The notes beneath the pieces are model-generated. The model saw only the letters and a program-made list of their open reading frames with translations, was not told the DNA's origin and did no database searches. Below, piece by piece: positions 1-9,360 of a DNA stretch of 33,977 nucleotides (its first letter is position 1; the number at the start of each line of letters is the position of its first letter). The position numbers and the translations under genes are program-made. This DNA comes from Candidatus Nanopelagicaceae bacterium (GTDB taxonomy: Bacteria; Actinomycetota; Actinomycetes; Nanopelagicales; Nanopelagicaceae): assembly GCA_947454425.1 (NCBI GenBank), contig CANGJV010000007.1, positions 1 to 33,977 on the forward strand. The letters are read 5' to 3'.

Positions 1-62
1 AATATGTAGATGCAGTTGTGATTGACTCGATGGGCGCTGATTTAGTTGCGAGGCCGATGTAA
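1..62 (+). CDS. rimO: 3' end of a CDS, probably ribosomal protein S12 methylthiotransferase RimO (C-terminal end only)
   Basis: Open frame ...YVDAVVIDSMGADLVARPM* ending in TAA at 60-62, overlapping the pgsA ATG (TAATG). Position upstream of pgsA matches actinobacterial rimO-pgsA order. Only ~19 residues visible. Confidence 0.5.
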   Translation, partial: YVDAVVIDSMGADLVARPM

Positions 63-592
63 TGTCTATCCAGATAACTCCGAATTGGCTCACAGTTATT
101 CGAATCGTTTGTATCCCAGCAGGAGTTTGGTCGCTCTTTCATAGCCCATCAGCGCTATGGCAATGTATCGCGTGGCTTATCTATTTTGTCTTAGGGCTGA
201 CAGATATCGCAGATGGCCATTGGGCGAGAAAAAGTAATCGCACAACCTCACTCGGGGCATTCTTAGATCCAGTTGCAGATAAGGCGCTCATTGGATCTGC
301 GATGATCTCGCTCTCTATTCTTGATCGATTTCCTTGGTGGATCACCATTGTTATTTTGGCTCGAGAAATCGGAATCACTATCTTCCGATTACTCGTAATT
401 CGAGATGGAGTTATTCCGGCAAGCAAAGGCGGAAAACTCAAGACAGTTTTTCAAGGCTTCGGAGTGGGCTTCTTCATCCTGCCCCTTCCTCATATCCTCT
501 TCCCGCTTCGCGATACCTTTATGGCAGTTGCAATCGCGCTCACCATAGGCAGCGGAATCGACTACATAGTCAAATGGAATAAGAGCCGGTAG
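62..592 (+). CDS. pgsA: CDP-diacylglycerol--glycerol-3-phosphate 3-phosphatidyltransferase
   Basis: CDP-alcohol phosphatidyltransferase motif (TDIADGHWARKSNRTTSLGAFLDPVADK), multiple TM segments. Confidence 0.93.
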   Translation: MSIQITPNWLTVIRIVCIPAGVWSLFHSPSALWQCIAWLIYFVLGLTDIADGHWARKSNRTTSLGAFLDPVADKALIGSAMISLSILDRFPWWITIVILAREIGITIFRLLVIRDGVIPASKGGKLKTVFQGFGVGFFILPLPHILFPLRDTFMAVAIALTIGSGIDYIVKWNKSR

Positions 593-601
593 ATTCAACC
601 T

Positions 602-1081
602 ATGCCCACTCGCGCACATCTTGATCGGATTGTGGAGCTATTGTCACAACGAAATGAAACTGTTGCAGTCGCGGAATCATTAACAGCCGGTGGGGTAGGG
701 CGCGCTTTAACTACTACACCTGGCGCCTCACAAGTATTTCTTGGCGGAATAATTTCTTACACAGATGAAGTGAAAGTAGATCTCTTAGGTGTCGATCCCG
801 AGTTAATCAATCTGTACACCGCCGTCAGCGAAGAAGTTGCTAATGCGATGGCCGATAATGTGCGAGCAAAACTTGGCGCCACCTGGGCTCTGGCAACGAC
901 CGGAATTGCAGGGCCCGGCGATTATCAAGGTATTGCCGAAGGTACCGTCTGGATTTCCATACGGGGGCCGATTAATCAGAGCCTCTGCCTCCATCTCGAT
1001 GGTGGGCGTGAGGCGGTACGAACTGGAGCTATATCCAGCGCAATTGGCGCCTTTGCCCGTATCCTTAGTTCACAAGATTAG
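602..1081 (+). CDS. CinA C-terminal domain protein (nicotinamide-nucleotide amidohydrolase PncC family)
   Basis: [36 protein letters not shown] and [11 protein letters not shown] motifs; stand-alone CinA C-terminal domain. Confidence 0.92.
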   Translation: MPTRAHLDRIVELLSQRNETVAVAESLTAGGVGRALTTTPGASQVFLGGIISYTDEVKVDLLGVDPELINLYTAVSEEVANAMADNVRAKLGATWALATTGIAGPGDYQGIAEGTVWISIRGPINQSLCLHLDGGREAVRTGAISSAIGAFARILSSQD

Positions 1082-1104
1082 TAGAGTCGAAAGGAGCAAC
1101 CGAG

Positions 1105-1371
1105 ATGGTCCTATTACGTGCATCAGTCGGTCAGGCGCTTCGTAACGCCCGTTTAGCTCAATCTCGCACTCTTCGAGATGTTGCGCGCGATGCTCGAGTT
1201 TCGCTCGGCTATCTCTCAGAGGTAGAGCGCGGACATAAAGAAGCATCTTCTGAACTTCTCAACTCTATTTGTGAGGCACTTGGCTTAACACTTGGTTCAT
1301 TGATGAACGAAGTAACGCTTGAGATCACATCAGCTGAGACAGCAAAGCTCGTTGTTGTCGATGCAGCCTAA
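1105..1371 (+). CDS. clgR: XRE-family HTH regulator, ClgR-like
   Basis: [28 protein letters not shown] is highly characteristic of actinobacterial ClgR; located between pgsA and recA as in mycobacteria; SD AAAGGAG upstream. Confidence 0.8.
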   Translation: MVLLRASVGQALRNARLAQSRTLRDVARDARVSLGYLSEVERGHKEASSELLNSICEALGLTLGSLMNEVTLEITSAETAKLVVVDAA

Positions 1372-1882
1372 ATATTCGCTTCAAGGAAGTACTCATCGCC
1401 GCACTGAAACTGCCATTTTAGCGGGCACAAAATCTTTGATTGCACGATCTGGAATCTCGGGTCTCTCTATGATTGAAATTGCAGACCACTCTGAAGTATC
1501 GCGCGCAACTTTATATAACCACTACCGAGATAAAGAGGCAGTTCTTGCCGCACTAGTTGCATCTGAAGTCAATCGACTTGCAGAACTTGCAGTTAAGGCC
1601 GGAACTCCAGCAGATGCACTCGAATCTCTATCGATTTCAATTTCAACTGATCCTGCGTTAGCTGCTATGCGAATTCACGATGCAGCAATCCTGGTGAGCG
1701 CAATGACTGACACTACTTCAGAACACTACATCACCATTGCTCAGATAATTTATGGTGCGACTAAGTCTCAGGCCGGCACTGGCATTGCGATGCGCTGGTT
1801 ATTGGGACAGGTGATGCAACCAATTACTGCCGAACAATCTCGCGACCAAGCCTTATTGCTGGTTGAAAATACCCTCTTTTAG
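1361..1882 (+). CDS. TetR-family transcriptional regulator
   Basis: N-terminal HTH ([54 protein letters not shown]). Start placed at ATG 1361 (MQPKYSLQ...) rather than ORF-track 1319; overlaps the clgR 3' end. Confidence 0.85.
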   Translation: MQPKYSLQGSTHRRTETAILAGTKSLIARSGISGLSMIEIADHSEVSRATLYNHYRDKEAVLAALVASEVNRLAELAVKAGTPADALESLSISISTDPALAAMRIHDAAILVSAMTDTTSEHYITIAQIIYGATKSQAGTGIAMRWLLGQVMQPITAEQSRDQALLLVENTLF

Positions 1883-1885
1883 ATT

Positions 1886-2083
1886 ATGCGAATTTCAGAT
1901 CTGCGCGAAAGGTTGGCGCTCTCATTCGGAGAAGAATGGGCTCCATCTTTTTCACAAGATATTGCCATCAGCGAACTTGGCAGCAAGACAGTTAATGAGG
2001 CACTTAAAGCAGGATTAGAAGCTGATGAAATCTGGCGCGCAGTTTGCAAGCAGTGCCCGACAGAAACAGCTAAACAGCGATAA
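1886..2083 (+). CDS. DUF3046 family protein
   Basis: MRISDLRERLALSFGEEWAPSFSQDIAISELGSKTVNEALKAGLEADEIWRAVC matches the small DUF3046 family found next to recA in Actinobacteria. Confidence 0.8.
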   Translation: MRISDLRERLALSFGEEWAPSFSQDIAISELGSKTVNEALKAGLEADEIWRAVCKQCPTETAKQR

Positions 2084-2624
2084 CTTCAAGTACCCATGGA
2101 TTTACGCCATCTGATGGCGTAAGCGCGCATGGATATTTCTCAGAGACGATGGCATAGAGATCTTCTGGCGTTTTCGGAGTAGATCGCGATTGAAGCAACC
2201 AGCGGGCAATTTCTCCACGAGTCTTCTTGGACATATGAGTAATTACGGTACGCACGCCGTCAACAACTGTTGAAACTTTGATTTCGACGGTGATATCTAT
2301 GGGAGCTTTCCAGACTGTCTTATATGTAGAAGATCTACAATCGACAATCAATGGAGTCCTTACTGTGTCGAGCGAGAGCGCAATGAGTGGCCCCATATCT
2401 TTGTTATTGATCTTCGCTTTGTAGCTTTCAATCTTCGCCTGCGGCCTCACAACGCCGTATTTCGCACTGATGATTGCAACTGAGCTCTCGCCGCGCTTCT
2501 TGGCGGCAGGGGAGAGGCTCGCCCAATCGAGGGCCTGGTAGAGAACTCCGGAATACACGCTCATCGCTGGGGTTGGCTTTGAGGTTTCCACCTTCTTCTC
2601 AGAAGGCGGCAGGAGGATCAACAC
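2070..2624 (-). CDS. yaaA: YaaA family (peroxide stress response, UPF0246/DUF328)
   Basis: VLILLPPSEKKVE..., SAKYGVVRP, IESYKAKI motifs. Start placed at GTG 2624; the ORF-track N-terminal extension to 2723 runs through the recA promoter and is unlikely to be coding. Confidence 0.82.
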   Translation of the reverse strand: MLILLPPSEKKVETSKPTPAMSVYSGVLYQALDWASLSPAAKKRGESSVAIISAKYGVVRPQAKIESYKAKINNKDMGPLIALSLDTVRTPLIVDCRSSTYKTVWKAPIDITVEIKVSTVVDGVRTVITHMSKKTRGEIARWLLQSRSTPKTPEDLYAIVSEKYPCALTPSDGVNPWVLEVIAV

Positions 2625-2655
2625 GTCGGTGAGTATGGCCGCCTTGGCGAGCCAT

Positions 2656-2678
2656 TTGTCGGTGGTGACCCTTAGATT
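2656..2678 (+). promoter_or_regulatory. PafBC-type / RecA-NDp DNA-damage promoter upstream of recA
   Basis: TTGTCGGTG-N8(GTGACCCT)-TAGATT exactly fits the published RecA-NDp consensus tTGTCRGTG-N8-TAnnnT. Confidence 0.8.
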
Positions 2679-2700
2679 TCTGGCGTGTCTAAGGTGGTAT

Positions 2701-2716
2701 TCGAACAGATGTTCGA
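2701..2716. promoter_or_regulatory. LexA (SOS) box upstream of recA
   Basis: TCGAACAGATGTTCGA: perfect TCGAAC-N4-GTTCGA actinobacterial SOS box. Confidence 0.92.
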
Positions 2717-2883
2717 CTACCATTTTCCATGGTCAGCAATGGCCATGCACAACCAGAGCGGTCTCACTCTTTCCGCCCACAGCGTCTCTATAACGCTCGT
2801 TGGCCGTAGGTGAAGTTCCGTACCTTCTGGGCCACCAAACGGTGGGCATATCGCCCAGCGTTCGATCAAAAGGAGAAAAGCTC

Positions 2884-3966
2884 ATGGCAGCTGAAAAGCC
2901 AAGTAAAGCCGATGAAAAAGCATCATCCGACCGCCACAAGGCGCTCGACACCGCCCTCGCTCAAATCGAACGTCAGTTTGGTAAGGGTGCAGTTATCAAG
3001 ATGTCAGATAAGCAAGCTCAAGTCATCGAAGTTATTCCAACAGGTTCTGTCGCCCTCGATATGGCGCTCGGCATTGGTGGACTTCCACGTGGTCGTATCG
3101 TAGAGATCTACGGACCAGAATCTTCAGGTAAGACAACACTTACCCTTCACGCAATTGCATCTGCACAGAAGCTCGGCGGCATCTGCGCATTTATCGATGC
3201 AGAGCATGCATTCGATGCAGAGTATGCAAAGAAGCTCGGCGTTGATATCGACGCACTTCTTGTCTCGCAGCCAGATACCGGAGAACAAGCGCTCGAGATC
3301 ATGGATATGTTGGTTCGCTCTGGCGCGCTCGATCTCGTAGTCGTTGACTCAGTTGCAGCGCTTGTTCCTCGCGCAGAAATCGAAGGCGAGATGGGTGATT
3401 CACATATGGGTCTCCAGGCACGTTTGATGTCACAGGCGCTTCGTAAGATCACAGGCGCGCTTCACCAATCAAAGACAACAGCGATCTTCATCAACCAGTT
3501 GCGTGACAAGATCGGCGTCTTCTTCGGTTCACCAGAGACAACAACCGGTGGTAAGGCACTTAAGTTCTACGCATCTGTCCGCCTCGATATCCGTCGTATT
3601 GAAACCCTTAAGGATGGACAAGAGTCTGTCGGTAACCGCACTCGCGTTAAGGTCGTCAAGAATAAGATGGCTCCACCTTTCAAGCAGGCAGAGTTCGACA
3701 TTATCTACGGCACAGGTATCTCACGTGAAGGTTCACTCCTTGATATGGGTGTCGATCTTGGCATCGTCAAGAAGTCTGGTGCTTGGTATACCTACGAAGG
3801 CGATCAATTGGGTCAGGGTAAGGAGAATTCACGTAACTTCCTCCTCGATAACCCAGATCTTGCTAACGATATCGAGTCAAAGATTCGTGCCAGCTTTGTT
3901 CCAGTCGAGGTAGATGCAGCACTTATCGCCGAGATTGATGAAGCGGTAGCAGAGGTTGACTTCTAA
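2884..3966 (+). CDS. recA: Recombinase RecA
   Basis: [16 protein letters not shown] Walker A and full RecA sequence; start at ATG 2884 (MAAEKPSK...) preceded by AAAGGAG rather than ORF-track 2800. Confidence 0.98.
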   Translation: MAAEKPSKADEKASSDRHKALDTALAQIERQFGKGAVIKMSDKQAQVIEVIPTGSVALDMALGIGGLPRGRIVEIYGPESSGKTTLTLHAIASAQKLGGICAFIDAEHAFDAEYAKKLGVDIDALLVSQPDTGEQALEIMDMLVRSGALDLVVVDSVAALVPRAEIEGEMGDSHMGLQARLMSQALRKITGALHQSKTTAIFINQLRDKIGVFFGSPETTTGGKALKFYASVRLDIRRIETLKDGQESVGNRTRVKVVKNKMAPPFKQAEFDIIYGTGISREGSLLDMGVDLGIVKKSGAWYTYEGDQLGQGKENSRNFLLDNPDLANDIESKIRASFVPVEVDAALIAEIDEAVAEVDF

Positions 3967-4475
3967 TTTCACTTCTCTATAAGAAGGTAGAGAGCAGCTC
4001 CGATCCTTACGAAACTGCATATGCAATCGCGCTCAATGCGTTGGTGGCACGTGCGAAGAGTAAGGGGGAGCTGCTCACTCACCTCAAAGCCCGCGGCGTT
4101 GAAGATCAGATAGCACAAGCCACAATCTTCCGTTTACAAGAAGCTGGCCTCGTCAATGATCAAGAGTTTGCTCTTGCTTGGGCTAAATCTCGCCATGAGC
4201 ATAAGAAGATTTCGAAGCGCATCATCGCAACCGAGCTCCGTCAACGTGGCGTTACTCAAGAAGAGATCAACCATGCACTCGAGTCAATTGATGATGATGC
4301 CGAGTACCAATCAGCCTTCTCTCTTGCGATGAAGAAGTACGCCACCATCTCTCGCCTTGAAAGCGATGTGCAGATTCGCCGGATTCAATCGCTATTGCAA
4401 CGTAAAGGCTTTGGCTTTCCGGTCATCGCACGCGTAATTCGCGAACTCGGAATCGGCACAGACTTTAGCGAGTAG
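3966..4475 (+). CDS. recX: Regulatory protein RecX (start codon uncertain; conserved sequence extends upstream of the ORF-track start 4041)
   Basis: RecX three-helix repeats (GELLTHLKARGV, INDQEFALAWAKSRHEHKKISKRIIATELRQRGV, IQSLLQRKGFGFPVIARVIREL). Frame from 3966 reads [31 protein letters not shown]..., RecX-like upstream of TTG 4041. Confidence 0.85.
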   Translation: MSLLYKKVESSSDPYETAYAIALNALVARAKSKGELLTHLKARGVEDQIAQATIFRLQEAGLVNDQEFALAWAKSRHEHKKISKRIIATELRQRGVTQEEINHALESIDDDAEYQSAFSLAMKKYATISRLESDVQIRRIQSLLQRKGFGFPVIARVIRELGIGTDFSE

Positions 4476-4487
4476 CAGGGCAACCTC

Positions 4488-4493
4488 TATACT
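4488..4493 (+). promoter_or_regulatory. Predicted -10 hexamer, leaderless start of the LamG/glycine-rich gene
   Basis: TATACT followed by 6 nt and ATG 4500; no SD. Confidence 0.6.
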
Positions 4494-4499
4494 CGAGAT

Positions 4500-6398
4500 A
4501 TGAAAATGGTTTTCAAGGGCGCTCTACTCGCGCTTGCCATTTCTCTACTTGCCCCGATATCGGGCGCAGAGGCCGATGATCCAAACCCATCCACATCGGA
4601 GATCGATAACTACGCAAATTTAGCAATCTCACCTACTGCTAAACAAGGCTTCTCGCTCAATGGTTCGACTTTCCTTAACTCTAGCCTCTCAAGTTTTTCA
4701 GTGGAAGCGTGGATCAATCCAAGCGAGAGTTTAACTTCGGGTTACGGCGTAATTTTTATCAAGCAGGATTCTTTCTATTTTCAACTCAATAATCTCAGAC
4801 CTGAAGTCGTGCTTCAAAGTGGAAGCTGGAATACCTATACAACCAACCTCACTTTACGTACCAATGAGTGGCAGCATGTAGCCTTTACAAAATCTGGTAC
4901 GACTCTCAAAGTTTTTGTTAATGGAGCGTTGATTTATCAAAATTCTTCGGTAGCAGCTTCTGTACTCAGTCAAACTAGTTATGTAGGAATTGGAGCAAGC
5001 CCCTGGAATGGTGCGAGCAATTTAACAACTCCCCAAGCAAGTTTCTATGCCGGGGGAATTGATGAGGTGCGGGTTTGGACCGGGGCCCGTACCGATTCAG
5101 AAATTGCACAAAATATGGATCTCAAACTTGCGGGATCATCGAGCAATCTCCTCGGCTATTGGGATTTTAATGGAAGCGCAAGCCAATCCACCCTCTACGA
5201 CAGGACAGCGAACGGCTATAACCTGACTATCAACGCCGCACCAACTTTTCCGGATGTTAAAACCATTTCTAACTCGGGCGGTTTCGCCACAATTACATTC
5301 CCACGTACATATCTCAATGCGCAAGGTAGTTACAAAATCCCCACCGGAGTGACGTCAGTGAGCTCTCTTGTCGTTGGCGGCGGCGGAGCGGGCGGTTTTG
5401 ATGGTGGCGGAGGTGGCGGCGGAGGTGGTGTCTACCAAAATTCAAATCTTGCCGTGACTCCAGGAAATTCTTATGTAGTGAGAGTTGGCGGCGGCGGCCC
5501 AGCCATTAACGGCTATGTTGGCGGTACTTTTTGCACAGGCACATGGAGCACAACGATTGTTGCCTGTAGCGCAGCATCTGGAAATTCCTCAAAATTTGGT
5601 TCGATCTCTGCCTCGGGCGGAGGCGGAGGCGGCGGAATTGAAAATAGCGGAACGGCAGATTCGGATGCTGCGGCAAATGTGCGCGGCGGCGGTGGTGGTG
5701 CAGGCGGACATAATTCACGGGCAGGGGCAAATTCTGCAGGAGTAGGTGCTTATTCCGGAGGATCTTCATCTGCAGTCAGCAATAACGCAGGTGGAGGAGG
5801 AGCTAGCGGAGCTGCAATTGGTGGAGCCACAACTTCGGTCGTAGCAGGAAACGGCGCCAGCGGAGTTGTGGCAAATTTGAATTCAAATACCTATGGTTCC
5901 GGTGGTGCAGGCGGCTCCTTTTCATCAGCAACGTTAGCAACCGGCGGTTCCGGCGCAGCAAATGGTGGAACATCTTCTCTAGCACCGACAAAGCCAAATG
6001 CCAATCAAGGTGGAGGTGGTGCTGGTGGTGGTAATGGAAGCCCAACTGCCTCAAATGCATTCGGCACATCGGGTGCCTCTGGAATTGTAATTATTAAATA
6101 TGCCCTTACTGGCTTTGCAAATCTTTCATTTACAAATGCTCCGATTTATAGAGCTAGTACTTCAATCACTGCGACGACAAATACCGCAAGCAAAGTCACC
6201 TTTCTTGCAAATAATAAGAGAATCGCTGGATGTATTAAAGTTGCAACAGTAAATCTCGTTGCAACATGTAGTTGGAAGCCATCGATACACGCTTCGATTG
6301 CTATTTCAGTTCAAATTTTTCCTACCGATAGCAATTACACTTCCGGAACTGCAAATGCAACTGCAGTCATTTCCACAAAAAGAACTGGCACTCGGTAG
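4500..6398 (+). CDS. Secreted LamG (concanavalin A-like) / glycine-rich domain protein
   Basis: Signal peptide (MKMVFKGALLALAISLLAPISGAEA), LamG-like segment (FSVEAWINPSE...WQHVAFTKSGTTLKVFVNGALIYQ...GGIDEVRVWTGARTDSEI...LLGYWDFNG), glycine-rich domain (VVGGGGAGGFDGGGGGGGGG...GASGIVIIKY), C-terminal Ser/Thr-rich Ig-like segment. Confidence 0.88.
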   Translation: MKMVFKGALLALAISLLAPISGAEADDPNPSTSEIDNYANLAISPTAKQGFSLNGSTFLNSSLSSFSVEAWINPSESLTSGYGVIFIKQDSFYFQLNNLRPEVVLQSGSWNTYTTNLTLRTNEWQHVAFTKSGTTLKVFVNGALIYQNSSVAASVLSQTSYVGIGASPWNGASNLTTPQASFYAGGIDEVRVWTGARTDSEIAQNMDLKLAGSSSNLLGYWDFNGSASQSTLYDRTANGYNLTINAAPTFPDVKTISNSGGFATITFPRTYLNAQGSYKIPTGVTSVSSLVVGGGGAGGFDGGGGGGGGGVYQNSNLAVTPGNSYVVRVGGGGPAINGYVGGTFCTGTWSTTIVACSAASGNSSKFGSISASGGGGGGGIENSGTADSDAAANVRGGGGGAGGHNSRAGANSAGVGAYSGGSSSAVSNNAGGGGASGAAIGGATTSVVAGNGASGVVANLNSNTYGSGGAGGSFSSATLATGGSGAANGGTSSLAPTKPNANQGGGGAGGGNGSPTASNAFGTSGASGIVIIKYALTGFANLSFTNAPIYRASTSITATTNTASKVTFLANNKRIAGCIKVATVNLVATCSWKPSIHASIAISVQIFPTDSNYTSGTANATAVISTKRTGTR

Positions 6399-6402
6399 TT
6401 CT
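6381..6402. terminator. Weak candidate terminator hairpin between convergent genes
   Basis: AGAACT-N10-AGTTCT inverted repeat (6 bp) with an A-run before and ATTTATTTT after; overlaps both stop codons. Confidence 0.35.
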
Positions 6403-7120
6403 ATTTATTTTGTTTGAGGTGTTCGCTTAATCGTTCCGCAGTTGCTACAACAGCTGCGGCGTGAAGACGGCCTGGTTGGCGGCCAAGGCGCTCGATAGGG
6501 CCAGAGATAGAGACTGCTGCAATAACTTTTCCATTGGGTCCGCGAACCGGGGCAGAGACTGATGCAACGCCAGCTTCGCGCTCTCCGACTGATTGCGCCC
6601 ATCCGCGACGGCGATCTGCTGAAAGGTGAGCCGCCGTAAAACGTGCATTCTTAAGACCACGATGAATTTTCTCTGAATCTTCCCAAGCCATCAGAATTTG
6701 TGCAGCAGAGCCTGCCTGCATCGTAAGGGCGGCTCCAACAGGTACAGAGTCGCGCAGACCTGATAGGCGTTCAGCTACTGCGACGCAGAGGCGGACATCG
6801 CCTTGGCGCTTATAGAGCTGAGCAGATTCACTTGTTGCATCGCGGAGCGCGGCGAGAGCGGGGCCGGCGGCGGCAATGAGTCGATCCTCACCTGCAGCGA
6901 GAGCGAGTTCGCCAGATCGCAATCCAAGGACAAAGCGGCCGCTCAAATCACGGGTGACGAGACGGTGGTGTTCGAGTGCAACGGCGAGTCTGTGCGCAGT
7001 CGGACGGGCGATGCCAGTGACTGCAACGAGCTCTGCTAGAGAGTGAGGCCCTGATTCGAGAGTGCCCAGGATTGCTACGGCTTTGTCTAAAACGCCGACT
7101 CCGCTATTCTTCTTGTCCAT
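6401..7120 (-). CDS. IclR-family regulator, likely LtbR-like regulator of leuCD
   Basis: IclR HTH ([47 protein letters not shown]) and effector domain; divergent from leuC as for ltbR in Corynebacterium. Confidence 0.88.
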   Translation of the reverse strand: MDKKNSGVGVLDKAVAILGTLESGPHSLAELVAVTGIARPTAHRLAVALEHHRLVTRDLSGRFVLGLRSGELALAAGEDRLIAAAGPALAALRDATSESAQLYKRQGDVRLCVAVAERLSGLRDSVPVGAALTMQAGSAAQILMAWEDSEKIHRGLKNARFTAAHLSADRRRGWAQSVGEREAGVASVSAPVRGPNGKVIAAVSISGPIERLGRQPGRLHAAAVVATAERLSEHLKQNK

Positions 7121-7126
7121 GAAGTG

Positions 7127-7132
7127 ATATTA
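7127..7132 (-). promoter_or_regulatory. Predicted -10 hexamer, leaderless start of the IclR gene
   Basis: TAATAT on the minus strand, 6 nt before ATG (7120); TTGCAT 17 bp upstream. Confidence 0.6.
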
Positions 7133-7183
7133 ACATCTCACCTATTGGGATGCAATATTTTCGTGAAAATGATGGAGGATTTG

Positions 7184-8575
7184 ATGGCTAAGACACTGGC
7201 AGAGAAGATTTGGGCAGAGCATGTTGTTCGCTCAGCTGAAGGCGAACCAGATCTGCTCTATATCGATCTCCACCTTATCCATGAAGTCACTAGCCCACAG
7301 GCATTTGATGGCCTACGACTTACTGGTCGCAAAGTACGTCGCCCAGATTTAACTATCGCAACCGAAGATCACAACGTTCCGACGCTAGATATTTTAAAGC
7401 CAATTGCTGATCCGGTTTCAAAATTGCAAGTGGATACCCTTCGCAATAACTGCAAAGAGTTTGGTGTGCGTCTTCACTCATTAGGTGATGTCGATCAAGG
7501 CGTTGTTCACGTTGTTGGTCCACAACTTGGAGTCACTCAGCCAGGAATGACCATCGTCTGTGGCGATTCACATACATCAACCCACGGAGCCTTTGGTGCA
7601 ATCGCATTCGGTATTGGAACCTCAGAGGTTGAACACGTTCTTGCAACTCAGACACTCTCATCACGTCGCCCTAAGACAATGGCGATTAATGTCAATGGAA
7701 CTCTTAAGTCAGGAGTAACTGCTAAGGATTTGATTCTGGCAATCATTGCAAAGATTGGAACCGGCGGGGGACAGGGCTACATCATCGAATACCGCGGTGA
7801 GGCAATTCGTAACCTCTCGATGGAAGGTCGAATGACAGTCTGCAATATGTCTATCGAAGCTGGCGCACGCGCTGGCCTTATCGCACCTGATGAGAAGACC
7901 TTTGAATACATTAAGGGCAAGCCACATGCTCCAGAAGACTTTGATGCAGCGGTGGCATATTGGAAGACTCTCTTCACAGATAAAGATGCAAAGTTTGATG
8001 TCGAAGTTGAAATTGATGGAGACTCATTAGAGCCATTCGTAACCTGGGGAACAAACCCGGGCCAGGGCTTGCCTTTGAGCGCAAATATTCCAAGTCCTTC
8101 TGATTTTGCCAGTGAGACCGATCAAATTGCGGCCAAGAATGCACTTGAATATATGGGCCTGACACCTGGAACGCCATTGAAGGCAGTAAAGATTGACACT
8201 GTTTTCTTAGGCTCTTGCACCAATGGTCGTATTGAAGACCTCCGCGCCGCAGCCTCAATCGTTAAAGGTAAGACAATTGCTTCGACACTTCGCATGCTCG
8301 TGGTCCCAGGATCAGAGCGTGTGCGCCAACAAGCGATGAGTGAAGGTCTCGATAAAGTCTTTACCGAAGCCGGCGCTGAATGGCGAAATGCTGGCTGCTC
8401 TATGTGCCTCGGTATGAACCCAGATCAGCTTGCAGTAGGAGAGCGTTCTGCATCCACATCTAACCGAAACTTTGAAGGACGTCAGGGCAAAGGTGGTCGC
8501 ACCCACCTCGTTAGCCCACAGGTAGCTGCCGCAACTGCACTTCGCGGCACATTGTCATCACCGGCAGATTTGTAA
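7184..8575 (+). CDS. leuC: 3-isopropylmalate dehydratase large subunit
   Basis: Aconitase family motifs ([56 protein letters not shown]). Start at ATG 7184 ([10 protein letters not shown]) with SD GGAGG. Confidence 0.97.
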   Translation: MAKTLAEKIWAEHVVRSAEGEPDLLYIDLHLIHEVTSPQAFDGLRLTGRKVRRPDLTIATEDHNVPTLDILKPIADPVSKLQVDTLRNNCKEFGVRLHSLGDVDQGVVHVVGPQLGVTQPGMTIVCGDSHTSTHGAFGAIAFGIGTSEVEHVLATQTLSSRRPKTMAINVNGTLKSGVTAKDLILAIIAKIGTGGGQGYIIEYRGEAIRNLSMEGRMTVCNMSIEAGARAGLIAPDEKTFEYIKGKPHAPEDFDAAVAYWKTLFTDKDAKFDVEVEIDGDSLEPFVTWGTNPGQGLPLSANIPSPSDFASETDQIAAKNALEYMGLTPGTPLKAVKIDTVFLGSCTNGRIEDLRAAASIVKGKTIASTLRMLVVPGSERVRQQAMSEGLDKVFTEAGAEWRNAGCSMCLGMNPDQLAVGERSASTSNRNFEGRQGKGGRTHLVSPQVAAATALRGTLSSPADL

Positions 8576-8590
8576 GAGGAGGATAGAGAC

Positions 8591-9190
8591 ATGGAAAAAT
8601 TCATTTCACATACAGGAACTGGAGTTCCACTACGTCGCTCTAATGTTGATACCGACCAGATCATTCCGGCCGTCTACCTCAAGCGAGTAACTCGTAGCGG
8701 ATTCGAAGATGGCCTTTTCTCTGCTTGGCGCAATGATCCTGACTTTGTACTTAATCAAGAGGCTTTTAAAGGTGGAACAGTTCTTGTTGCAGGACCAGAT
8801 TTTGGAACTGGCTCCTCTCGCGAACATGCGGTCTGGGCGCTTCAAAACTATGGCTTTAAAGCAGTTATTTCTAGCCGCTTTGCAGATATCTTCCGCGGAA
8901 ATTCACTTAAGGGTGGATTGCTCACCGTAATCATTTCTCAGGATGAGGTTGAAAAGCTCTGGGCTGCAATTGAGGCAGAGCCAAGCACTTCAATTACTGT
9001 AGATCTCGACTCTCGCACCGTTTCTTATGGCGCAACAACTTTGAATTTTGAACTCGATGATTACACCCGCTGGCGTTTGATGGAAGGTCTCGATGACATC
9101 GGGCTAACCCTTGCACAAGCAGATTCAATCGATACTTTTGAATCTCAGCGTTCAAAGTTGAAGCCAACCACTCTTCCGATCCGCGCTTAA
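8591..9190 (+). CDS. leuD: 3-isopropylmalate dehydratase small subunit
   Basis: [33 protein letters not shown] motifs; SD GAGGA; follows leuC. Confidence 0.97.
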   Translation: MEKFISHTGTGVPLRRSNVDTDQIIPAVYLKRVTRSGFEDGLFSAWRNDPDFVLNQEAFKGGTVLVAGPDFGTGSSREHAVWALQNYGFKAVISSRFADIFRGNSLKGGLLTVIISQDEVEKLWAAIEAEPSTSITVDLDSRTVSYGATTLNFELDDYTRWRLMEGLDDIGLTLAQADSIDTFESQRSKLKPTTLPIRA

Positions 9191-9239
9191 AAGTAGCGAA
9201 TTACGCTGATTTCAGCGGTAGGTGAGTATTATGGCGCTC

Positions 9240-9268
9240 AACTCTCAATCTAAGAATGAGAGTTTTTT
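9240..9268 (+). terminator. Intrinsic terminator candidate downstream of leuCD
   Basis: AACTCTCA-N9-TGAGAGTT 8-bp perfect stem followed by a TTTT run. Confidence 0.6.
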
Positions 9269-9360
9269 ACGCATAAAAACTATAAAAATTTGAGTTTTGC
9301 TGTGAAATAAAAAAGTGCGACACGCGCAACGCAATAACGCTCTCACCCCTTACAAAGGTT

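Noticed and set aside
2625-2723. N-terminal extension of yaaA to 2723
   Set aside because: It would translate the recA PafBC promoter and SOS box; YaaA homologues begin at VLILLPPSEKK, i.e. GTG 2624.
2966-2981. Second SOS-like sequence TCGAACGTCAGTTTGG in early recA coding
   Set aside because: Only the left half matches; right half is degraded, likely chance.
5506-6069. Minus-strand ORFs 5506-5769 and 5803-6069 (His/Arg/Leu-rich)
   Set aside because: Compositional by-products of the GGN glycine codon runs in the LamG/glycine-rich gene.
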